Assembly: GCA_010672185.1 (NCBI GenBank)
Contig: JAAHHL010000432.1
Coordinates: 1-6,310 of the forward strand
DNA from: Caldora sp. SIO3E6
GTDB taxonomy: Bacteria > Cyanobacteriota > Cyanobacteriia > Cyanobacteriales > Coleofasciculaceae
Direction of reading: 5' to 3'
DNA length: 6,310 nucleotides
The notes beneath the pieces were generated by a model. That model did not search any database. It had not been told where the DNA came from and saw nothing but the letters and a program-made list of their open reading frames with translations. The number at the start of each line of letters is the position of its first letter. Within the stretch, counting starts at the first letter, position 1. Both the position numbers and the translations under genes were made by a program. Of this stretch, positions 1 to 5,140 are shown in pieces.

Positions 1-128
1 CCCCAAGGTTACCCGGGTTGATGCCAGGTTTTTAAGCTAAGAGATGCAATTTCTTGGGATTTTTTGACTTGCTGCATGATTGAAAGCCTTCTCTGGTATG
101 GCTTCCACACTTATTCAGCAGACCCTAT
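1..128. other. Gene-free left edge with a possible IS-end sequence
   Basis: No convincing coding frame is present between the window edge and the stop codon of the glycosyltransferase at 129. A short leftward open stretch (about 22 codons, starting near position 77) has no ribosome-binding site and no recognisable similarity. Read on the minus strand from 125, the sequence begins GGGTCTGCTGAATAA, which has the general look of an insertion-sequence terminal repeat, but no partner repeat or transposase is inside the window. No clear hairpin terminator for the leftward glycosyltransferase genes was seen. Confidence 0.35.
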
Positions 129-1055
129 TTAAACTGATTGGGTTGGCGTTACTTGCTTGTTGATTTGAACATTTAATTTACCCTTGAATTTGCGCAATTC
201 ATAGAGTTTTACGCCAATTTGATACTCATATTGACTAAGTAAACAAGCATAAACATATCCGGCTCTGCCATCTAAAAATCCAAGTCTGATTATATAAAAC
301 AAAATAAAGCGCAAGGTTGGTTTAAAAGGTAACCATACCCAGACTTTTTTGAGAAAGCGCTTACGCTGCACTGCATCCCCAAATAAGTTTGCACCAATAG
401 TACCGGAGTCATCTGTGCCGGTGAGCATGTTTAAGTAGACCCTAGCTTCCCAGTTAGAGTAACGATTATGTCGTTCTAGCCAATGGTAGATATCCCTAAA
501 GTCCCTATGCTCCATATCGTTGTTCAAATAGCCAACAGCACCTTGTAAGATTACATGTTCGTGGACTTCATTGTCACCGGTATTAGGAATTTCTTCTGTG
601 CTGAGGTTTTCGTAGCGACCTTTGGCATGTTTAAATAAGCGCAGATTCCAGTCAGGATATTTGCCACCGTGACGAATCCACTGATCTAAGAAGTAAACTC
701 TACGGTTGAGGTAATAGCCATCATAGTCAGGATTTTGGATAGCCAGAGCAATTTCATCCCAAAGTTGAGGAGTAATGCGCTCATCACAATCAACAATTAA
801 CACCCACTGATGGCGAAACTTCAGATTGGCCAAACTCCAGTTTTTCTTTTTCGGCCAGTAACCATTGAAGTCAAATTGTACTACCTGAGCACCGTAACTT
901 TCGCTAATTTCAGTGGAGCGATCGCTACTCTGGGAATCGACGACAAATACTTCATCAGCTCTACTCAGACTCTCTAAACAAGCTGGCAGATTGGCTTCTT
1001 CATTTTTGGCAGGGATCAGAACTGAGATAGGAACTTTGGATTCTATAGATGACAT
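129..1055 (-). CDS. Family 2 glycosyltransferase, WaaE/KdtX-like
   Basis: This 308-residue protein probably transfers a sugar from a nucleotide-sugar donor to a glycan acceptor at the cytoplasmic face of the membrane. The GT-A fold is visible: the N-terminal strand and donor-binding region SVLIPAKNEEANLP (11-24), VVDSQSSDRS (38-47), and the metal-binding acidic motif VDCDE (88-92). Further on come RLFKH (139-143), the HEHV motif (165-168) and a hydrophobic, tryptophan- and phenylalanine-rich C-terminal region (about 238-286) with FLDGRAG at 260-266, as in WaaE-type glycosyltransferases that associate with the membrane. Length is slightly above the roughly 250-260 residues of proteobacterial WaaE. 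The start at 1055 places SVLIPAKNEE about 10 residues in, as expected. The gene lies 41 bp downstream of a second family 2 glycosyltransferase on the same strand, so they are probably co-transcribed. One HIP1 octamer lies inside it (918-925). The sugar and acceptor cannot be read from the sequence; the family assignment is firm. Confidence 0.92.
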   Translation of the reverse strand: MSSIESKVPISVLIPAKNEEANLPACLESLSRADEVFVVDSQSSDRSTEISESYGAQVVQFDFNGYWPKKKNWSLANLKFRHQWVLIVDCDERITPQLWDEIALAIQNPDYDGYYLNRRVYFLDQWIRHGGKYPDWNLRLFKHAKGRYENLSTEEIPNTGDNEVHEHVILQGAVGYLNNDMEHRDFRDIYHWLERHNRYSNWEARVYLNMLTGTDDSGTIGANLFGDAVQRKRFLKKVWVWLPFKPTLRFILFYIIRLGFLDGRAGYVYACLLSQYEYQIGVKLYELRKFKGKLNVQINKQVTPTQSV

Positions 1056-1096
1056 ATTGTGGGAGCTTGACCTGATTACAAAATTTAAGCCTACAA

Positions 1097-2020
1097 TTAT
1101 TTCTTAATTTTGAGGATCCCTCTAATTGCTGCACTTAGATAGCCTATCTGACCATAAGCATACACCAAATTATCGAAACTTAAAGCAGGGTTACGGATAT
1201 TTCTCAGGGATTTATAACAACCACGCCCCATTCTCTCACTTCCTCGCAGCAGCTGAGCATAACCAGCCCGTTGGGCAAGTTGTTCTCGGTAACACTCACT
1301 AATACCTTGCCACCAAGCGCGACTGAAAAACCAGCTTCTTTCTAGGCGTTCTGGCGCAACATTATGAGCAACTAGGGCATTGGGTAAGTAGGCAACCTGC
1401 CATCCTTGAGCAAGAGCTAATTCAGTCATGTGCAACTCTTCATTAGATAACAGATTTTTACCTACACGTCCCAAATTTATATCAAATCCCCCTACTTGCT
1501 CCAAGAAACTACGTCGGATGGAGTAATTCAGTCCTCTTGGAGTTAAAGCAGGATTAGTAATATCAACTACTTGCTCCCCCAAGTCGAAAGCACCCAAATT
1601 TCCTGCTAGTCCTGATGACAGCCAAGGGGGAGATGTGCTGCCCTTTGGCCACAATAGGGTAACTTTACCGCCAGCGATCGCTAGCAGCTCGTTGCTTTGG
1701 TAAGCTTGGTAAATTGTTCTGAGCCAGTGAGGTGTTGCTACGGCGTCGTCATCTAGATAAGCTAAAATCGCTGCACTAGCTTTTTTGGCTCCAGTGTTAC
1801 GAGCAACAGATAGACCAAGCACTGGTTCATACACATAATTAAGTCGTGGATGAGAAACTCTTTCTTCAACCAGCTCACGAGTGCGATCGCTCGAAGCATT
1901 ATCCACTATAATTACTTCATAGTCAGCAAAATCCTGCTGGAGTAGACTATCAATAGCAGCACCTAAATATTCATCGCGATTGTGGGTACAGATAATAGCA
2001 GAAATCTGAGGTTCTGACAT
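1097..2020 (-). CDS. Family 2 glycosyltransferase
   Basis: A 307-residue GT-A glycosyltransferase, likely to build part of an exopolysaccharide or other surface glycan. Visible motifs are the opening SAIICTHNRDEYL (7-19), IIVDNASSDRT (37-47), the GLSVARNTGAKKA nucleotide-binding stretch (69-81), the metal-binding DDD in YLDDDA (88-93), the acceptor-side GGFD (177-180) and NEELHM (193-198), whose acidic pair is the expected position of the catalytic base. VAHNV (217-221) follows. Length and motif order are complete for the family, and the start at 2020 sits immediately before the first beta strand. There is no predicted signal peptide or obvious transmembrane helix. It lies between a conserved unknown gene upstream (81-bp gap) and another glycosyltransferase downstream (41-bp gap), all leftward. 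Two HIP1 octamers lie in it (1674-1681, 1883-1890). Similar proteins occur in cyanobacterial polysaccharide clusters, but donor and acceptor specificity cannot be assigned. Confidence 0.93.
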   Translation of the reverse strand: MSEPQISAIICTHNRDEYLGAAIDSLLQQDFADYEVIIVDNASSDRTRELVEERVSHPRLNYVYEPVLGLSVARNTGAKKASAAILAYLDDDAVATPHWLRTIYQAYQSNELLAIAGGKVTLLWPKGSTSPPWLSSGLAGNLGAFDLGEQVVDITNPALTPRGLNYSIRRSFLEQVGGFDINLGRVGKNLLSNEELHMTELALAQGWQVAYLPNALVAHNVAPERLERSWFFSRAWWQGISECYREQLAQRAGYAQLLRGSERMGRGCYKSLRNIRNPALSFDNLVYAYGQIGYLSAAIRGILKIKK

Positions 2021-2060
2021 AATACTAAGGTCTTAATTGAGATTTTGGTTCTCTCTTAGA

Positions 2061-2081
2061 TTCTAGATTTTCTCTCTAGAA
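2061..2081. repeat. Short inverted repeat between leftward genes
   Basis: TTCTAGA (2061-2067) and TCTAGAA (2075-2081) are perfect 7-bp inverted arms around a 7-nt loop. The repeat lies in the 81-bp gap between the unknown protein and the glycosyltransferase. On the leftward transcript the hairpin is not followed by a U-run, so it does not look like an intrinsic terminator. It could be an RNA processing or stability element, or chance. Confidence 0.3.
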
Positions 2082-2101
2082 CCTGCATTCCTTAGCTTCC
2101 C

Positions 2102-2788
2102 TCAGTCCTTGCTCAAGTGAGCGTGCATCACTACCAGAGTTTCCGAAAGTTGGCTGAGGCGAGTTTCTAGCTCTTGCTTGCGACTGAGCAACAGCCTCAA
2201 TTTTTGGTAACGAGCAATCGCTATACTAACACTGGGAACTTGGTCTGATGGACAATTGCGAGACCAAGACTGACCATCTGAGTCTAAACCACAGAGGCGA
2301 TAACCAGTGCGGGGAGATTCATAGCTCACCTTCGCATCTGTTGCATTTATCCTTTCTTTAACATAGTCCATCAGTCGGTCGTCCTGAGCTAGCCTTACTA
2401 CCTCCTGAGCTTGTTGTGATTCCCGCAGATGAGACTCTAACCAACCATCGACAATGGGACCATCTATGTAGATATCCTGAATTTGTTTGAGGACTTTTTG
2501 GAGTTCCTGCTGCCAGCCAGCAACAACTTCTTCAATTTCTTTGAGCAAATTCATTGCCAAAGCAGGGTTAGTACTGTGGCGATGGTTGCTGAAGCTTGAA
2601 GGTTTAATTTTGGGTAGTGTTGGCGTTTTACCCTGATTCTTGTCGGCAGGAAAAGGCTTTACTGCCATTGAGAAGGAGGGAGTATCCGTGTCTTGACGAC
2701 AATCAGATTGTTCGGGGGTTGAGTCAGTTGCCGGAGATTGGGCTAACTGCTCTAGAGTGGTCTCAATCCTGTGTAGTTCTGGTTTCAT
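2102..2788 (-). CDS. Conserved hypothetical protein (cyanobacterial type)
   Basis: A 228-residue soluble protein whose function I do not recognise. The N-terminal third (about 12-78) is rich in S, T, P, Q and D and is probably disordered. A helical, Q/E/L-rich segment (79-108) leads into IYIDGPIVDGWLESH (106-120), then another helical stretch (121-150). A compact core follows: GYRLCGLDSDGQ (162-173), SWSRNCP (174-180) and SVSIAIARYQKLR (186-198). The C-terminus (about 198-225) is a leucine-heptad-like helix that may form a coiled coil. The DGPIVDGWLE and GYRLCGLD..GQ patterns look like motifs under selection, and I have the impression that similar proteins exist only in cyanobacteria, but this is from memory. 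No signal peptide, membrane helix or catalytic motif is seen. It is the first gene of a leftward group with two glycosyltransferases and is divergent from cobU. The start at 2788 has no good Shine-Dalgarno sequence; Met41 and Met79 are possible alternative starts that would remove most of the disordered part. Confidence 0.75.
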   Translation of the reverse strand: MKPELHRIETTLEQLAQSPATDSTPEQSDCRQDTDTPSFSMAVKPFPADKNQGKTPTLPKIKPSSFSNHRHSTNPALAMNLLKEIEEVVAGWQQELQKVLKQIQDIYIDGPIVDGWLESHLRESQQAQEVVRLAQDDRLMDYVKERINATDAKVSYESPRTGYRLCGLDSDGQSWSRNCPSDQVPSVSIAIARYQKLRLLLSRKQELETRLSQLSETLVVMHAHLSKD

Positions 2789-2812
2789 CTAAAAACTCAG
2801 CGAACGTGGAAA

Positions 2813-2833
2813 CTCAGGTGCTTGACTCCTGAG
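2813..2833 (-). other. Small hairpin in the presumed 5' leader of the leftward genes
   Basis: CTCAGG (2813-2818) pairs perfectly with CCTGAG (2828-2833) around a 9-nt loop, about 25 nt upstream of the start codon at 2788 on the leftward transcript. A leader structure this small may be chance. No riboswitch family is recognised here. Confidence 0.25.
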
Positions 2834-2837
2834 AGTG

Positions 2838-2866
2838 ATTTTAAGTTACTTTATTTACTTCTACAA
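2838..2866 (-). promoter_or_regulatory. Candidate sigma70-type promoter for the leftward genes
   Basis: Read leftward, TTGTAG (2861-2866) and TAAAAT (2838-2843) are separated by exactly 17 bp. The -10 box matches TATAAT at 5 of 6 positions, while the -35 matches TTGACA at only 3 of 6. This would give a leader of roughly 40 nt before the start codon at 2788. Its -35 box overlaps the -35 candidate of the opposite promoter for cobU. Confidence 0.3.
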
Positions 2867-2887
2867 GGAGTTATCCTCTACTATAAG
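2860..2887 (+). promoter_or_regulatory. Candidate sigma70-type promoter for cobU
   Basis: TCTACA (2860-2865, 4 of 6 matches to TTGACA) and TATAAG (2882-2887, 5 of 6 matches to TATAAT) are spaced by 16 bp. Transcription would begin near 2894, about 35 nt before the cobU start. No cobalamin riboswitch could fit in so short a leader, and none of its conserved B12-box sequence is seen. Confidence 0.3.
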
Positions 2888-2930
2888 TATGACAGTTTGA
2901 ATATTTGGTAAACAAGCACAGCTTCGCTGC

Positions 2931-3506
2931 ATGAACCAAGATACGATAAAATCTCTCAAGCAGATAATCCTGGTAACTGGACCATCTCGTTCTGGTAAAA
3001 GTGAGTGGGCAGAAACTTTAGCACAACAAACTGGTAAATTGGTCATTTATGTAGCAACAGCCCAAGTTGACGAAAATGATCCAGAGTGGAGCTCCCGGAT
3101 TGAGAAACATCAGCAGCGACGCCTAAACTCTTGGAAGACATTATTAGTACCTGTGGAGTTAGCAGCAACAATTCGAGGGTATTCAGAGAGTAATTGCTGT
3201 CTGTTAGTAGATTCTCTGGGAACTTGGATGGCTAATCTCCTGGAGCAAGAGGAAGAGGTTTGGGAAAGTACGGTACAAGAGCTCTTCGAGAGCCTGGCAC
3301 AAACAGCAGCTACTGTAGTTTTTGTTGCAGAGGAAGTCGGTTGGGGTGTTGTACCAGCTTATCCAATAGGGAGATTATTTCGCGATCGCTTAGGAAATTT
3401 AGTACGCCAGTTGGGTAAAATTGCTCATCCAGTATATTTAGTTACTGGTGGTCATGTTCTCAATCTTAGTGCTCTGGGAGAGCCTTTGCCAGATTCTCTA
3501 GTATAG
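2931..3506 (+). CDS. cobU: Bifunctional adenosylcobinamide kinase / adenosylcobinamide-phosphate guanylyltransferase
   Basis: CobU (CobP) phosphorylates adenosylcobinamide with a nucleoside triphosphate and then adds GMP from GTP, giving adenosyl-GDP-cobinamide for nucleotide-loop assembly of cobalamin. The 191-residue protein carries the P-loop GPSRSGKS (17-24), YVATAQ (40-45), and RIEKHQQRR (56-64), in which H60 matches the guanylylated histidine of Salmonella CobU. DSLGTW (94-99) sits at the Walker B position, followed by EEVGWGVVP (134-142), RLFRDRLG (148-155) and the C-terminal LVTGGHVLNLSALG (170-183). Length fits the family (about 180-190). The start at 2931 is the only ATG, GTG or TTG after an in-frame stop at 2898-2900. 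No Shine-Dalgarno sequence lies at the normal distance; AAGGAG at 2865-2870 is 60 nt away and probably irrelevant. The usual FRDxxGxxNQ motif is altered downstream (FRDRLGNLVRQ), which I believe is common in cyanobacterial members. A HIP1 site lies within (3382-3389). No other cob gene is in the window. Confidence 0.96.
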   Translation: MNQDTIKSLKQIILVTGPSRSGKSEWAETLAQQTGKLVIYVATAQVDENDPEWSSRIEKHQQRRLNSWKTLLVPVELAATIRGYSESNCCLLVDSLGTWMANLLEQEEEVWESTVQELFESLAQTAATVVFVAEEVGWGVVPAYPIGRLFRDRLGNLVRQLGKIAHPVYLVTGGHVLNLSALGEPLPDSLV

Positions 3507-3518
3507 CGTTACGTGCTG

Positions 3519-3573
3519 GGGAATTGGGAATTGGGAATTGGGAATTGGGAATTGGGAATTGGGAATTGGGAAT
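3519..3573. repeat. Heptanucleotide tandem repeat (GGGAATT)n
   Basis: Seven perfect copies of GGGAATT run from 3519 to 3567, followed by a partial GGGAAT (3568-3573). This is a short tandemly repeated repetitive sequence of the kind known from heterocystous cyanobacteria. It begins 12 bp after the cobU stop and lies in the roughly 118-bp gap before the CHAT gene. Copy number is expected to vary between strains through slippage. Confidence 0.95.
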
Positions 3574-3624
3574 GACGAAAATTACTGATCTTTATTAACC
3601 TTTCCCGAAAATGTCTCAAAGGTA

Positions 3625-4314
3625 GTGAAGTTAAGGATTGCCTTATATCAAGTTCGGATAATCACTTATAATTCCCTTCTCCCTTGCAACCTTCTTTCTT
3701 ACCTTCTGCCCTCTGCCCTCTGCCTTCTGCCTTATTGCAGCCAAAGTGTAAGTATTCAACCGAACTTGATATTAGCCATTGCTGCACCTACAGATTTAGA
3801 TTCCGTAGTTTATCAAAAAGTCCAGGAAGTATTAGAAAAATTGGCACAAAGCCAATCTGAGCAAATTGAGCTGTTACCCATTGTCAATCCCGCTACTCCC
3901 GAAGCCATTGATGCAGTACTAGAACAACAACCTCATATTTTTCACTTTATCGGGCATGGTTGCCTCAATAACGAAACTGGGAAAGAAATAGGGCAAATTG
4001 CACTAGTAGATGATGTATTTGAAGAAGCGTTATGGGTGGATGCTGGCTTCTTCGGTGGGTTATTTAATCGGTATCGTCCTGGTATTGTCATGTTACAAGC
4101 CTGTGAGGGGGGAATGCTGTCGGCCTCCCAAGCTTTTGTTGGGGTTGCCTCTAAAATTGTACAACAAAATATTCCTGTTGTAGTAGCAATGCAGTACGAA
4201 GTTTCTAATATTACCGCAAGTTGCTTTGCTTATCGCTTCTACGAACGGTTAGCTCAGGACGATCCGGTGGATTTAGCTGCTCAAAATGGACGACGTGCGA
4301 TCGCTAATTTTTGA
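3625..4314 (+). CDS. CHAT-domain (caspase-like) protein, interrupted by a small element and C-terminally short
   Basis: The CHAT fold is a caspase-related cysteine peptidase domain, found in cyanobacteria mostly fused to TPR, WD40 or NTPase modules. The 229-residue frame contains the catalytic histidine in HFIGHG (H111) and the catalytic cysteine in MLQACEGG (C160), then SASQAFVGVA (166-175), VVVAMQYEVS (185-194) and the C-terminal PVDLAAQNGRRAIAN. Residues 8-49 are encoded by an inserted 126-bp element and are not CHAT sequence; without them and one of the duplicated leucines the protein would start MKLRIALAIAAPTDLDS, a normal CHAT opening. The GTG at 3625 is the only usable start after an in-frame stop at 3586-3588, with no well-placed Shine-Dalgarno site. 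The protein stops right after GRRAIANF, before the last strand (usually a PVLY-like segment) and any partner domain. Dyad residues are intact, but an insertion at one end and truncation at the other make activity doubtful; it may be a pseudogene or a detached remnant. Confidence 0.8.
   Translation: MKLRIALYQVRIITYNSLLPCNLLSYLLPSALCLLPYCSQSVSIQPNLILAIAAPTDLDSVVYQKVQEVLEKLAQSQSEQIELLPIVNPATPEAIDAVLEQQPHIFHFIGHGCLNNETGKEIGQIALVDDVFEEALWVDAGFFGGLFNRYRPGIVMLQACEGGMLSASQAFVGVASKIVQQNIPVVVAMQYEVSNITASCFAYRFYERLAQDDPVDLAAQNGRRAIANF
3646..3771. mobile_element. MITE-like element with 12-bp perfect terminal inverted repeats
   Basis: TATCAAGTTCGG (3646-3657) and its exact reverse complement CCGAACTTGATA (3760-3771) bound a 126-bp segment. 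The inverted repeats continue imperfectly for 27 bp, with 21 of 27 positions matching. TTA directly flanks both ends (3643-3645 and 3772-3774) and is the likely target duplication. The interior is pyrimidine-rich on the plus strand and includes four YTCTGCC heptamers. It encodes no protein of its own and would depend on a transposase supplied elsewhere. It is inserted near the 5' end of the CHAT gene and is exactly 42 codons long with no stop in that frame. The family is not assigned; I have an impression of similar TIR sequences scattered in Nostoc and Anabaena genomes, but that is from memory only. Confidence 0.75.
3704..3731. repeat. Four-copy YTCTGCC heptamer inside the element
   Basis: TTCTGCC (3704-3710), CTCTGCC (3711-3717), CTCTGCC (3718-3724) and TTCTGCC (3725-3731) form a 28-bp tandem array differing only at the first base. 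It is a second heptanucleotide repeat of the STRR style, here lying within the inverted-repeat element, and in the CHAT frame it is translated as part of a leucine-rich stretch. Confidence 0.9.
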
Positions 4315-4350
4315 TATTGATATTAATTCGCAATCTCTAGTAAGTAGATA

Positions 4351-5115
4351 CTAAACAATAAGACGGTATTTATACATTTCTTCATAAAAAGGCATACACT
4401 TATTAATACATGGCACTAATATATCTGGAATATTAATCTCTTTAGATTGCTGAAAAAAGCCTCTAGAATTAAGCACATCTTTACGAAACTTTTCTAAAAT
4501 GGTGTTTTTCCAGGATACAAGGTTTGTTTGATTTGGCTCCCAACGAAGCATTTTCTCTGAAAAATCAACCCCTAATTGACAACATAAAGTTTTTAAATAA
4601 TCTCGAGGATTTTTAACCAAATCTCCTGAGTCAATTACTAAAGGCTTTTCTTGTATTAAATTTTCAATTTCTTTGAATAGTCGATAATGTTCTTCCCAGC
4701 CGACAAATGATTCGGAATCCTCCCAGCTAAAACCTGTAGCTTTTCTAGCTTCCCAGTAGGAAACAACTGTTTCTTTCGGATGTCTAATTAAAAAGCAATT
4801 TTTTACTTGAGAGAGCCAACTTCTGTCTAATCCTGGAAGAAGATGAAATGACATATGTTTTTGAAAGGAAAAAGATTTTCCTTCGGGAAGATCACCAATT
4901 ATTTTTTCAATAATATTTGCATAACTGCTGTTATACTGAGATAAGTAATCCGAGGAAAACTCAATAATGTTGTCATAATTAATGCTATTAGTAAAAGAAA
5001 GATAATGTAAGGGTTCATCATAGATAATGCAGTCATCAATCTGCTCAAATGCTCTGGTTATAGCACTTGAGCGAGTTCTTGGACAAGCCCACATAGCAAT
5101 GTGTTTAGTTTGCAT
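4351..5115 (-). CDS. Sulfotransferase-like P-loop protein
   Basis: A 254-residue protein related to PAPS-dependent sulfotransferases, which move a sulfuryl group from PAPS to a hydroxyl or amino group of a glycan or small molecule. The expected 5'-phosphosulfate loop is at the N-terminus: MWACPRTRSSAITRAFEQ (8-25), followed by YDEPLHYL (32-39). QKHMSFH (85-91) comes next. The 3'-phosphate motif is CFLIRHPKETVVSYW (107-121), with R111 and S119 in the right places. LVIDSGDLVKNPRDYL (159-174) resembles the conserved segment following it. The opening pattern resembles the subgroup of short bacterial sulfotransferase-like proteins with WxxPRxxSTA and DEP motifs rather than classical eukaryotic enzymes. 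The start at 5115 puts the loop 8 residues in; upstream DNA is very AT-rich with only a weak AGAAA. It follows a methyltransferase gene by 25 bp and is probably co-transcribed. Hand counts in three 60-bp lines gave 16, 16 and 21 G/C, below the genes to the left. The substrate is unknown. Confidence 0.82.
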   Translation of the reverse strand: MQTKHIAMWACPRTRSSAITRAFEQIDDCIIYDEPLHYLSFTNSINYDNIIEFSSDYLSQYNSSYANIIEKIIGDLPEGKSFSFQKHMSFHLLPGLDRSWLSQVKNCFLIRHPKETVVSYWEARKATGFSWEDSESFVGWEEHYRLFKEIENLIQEKPLVIDSGDLVKNPRDYLKTLCCQLGVDFSEKMLRWEPNQTNLVSWKNTILEKFRKDVLNSRGFFQQSKEINIPDILVPCINKCMPFYEEMYKYRLIV

Positions 5116-5140
5116 GATTTTCTAAATTATTAAATTATAT

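Noticed and set aside
2061..2081. Inverted repeat as an intrinsic terminator of the leftward hypothetical gene
   Set aside because: The stem is AT-rich and not followed by a U-run on the leftward transcript.
2617..2832. Rightward open frame of 71 codons antisense to the hypothetical protein
   Set aside because: No motif, no ribosome-binding site, and it lies opposite the disordered N-terminal part of the leftward gene.
2889..2900. Three-codon leader frame (ATG ACA GTT TGA) before cobU as an attenuation peptide
   Set aside because: AAGGAG lies 18 nt upstream, too far for a normal start, and so short a frame is likely to occur by chance.
2789..2930. Cobalamin riboswitch upstream of cobU
   Set aside because: The intergenic region is only 142 bp and contains no B12-box-like sequence or the extended paired structure of that riboswitch.
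2861..3046. Leftward open frame of 61 codons overlapping the cobU start
   Set aside because: It is antisense to the P-loop region of cobU, has no protein-like motif or ribosome-binding site, and the sense frame is clearly the real one.
3519..3573. Tandem GGGAATT array considered as a CRISPR array
   Set aside because: Units are 7 bp and directly adjacent with no unique spacers, so it is a microsatellite-type repeat.
3646..4314. A novel defence system built around the CHAT protein
   Set aside because: No partner gene such as a gasdermin, CRISPR effector, NTPase or TPR protein lies next to it, and the CHAT gene is interrupted and shortened.
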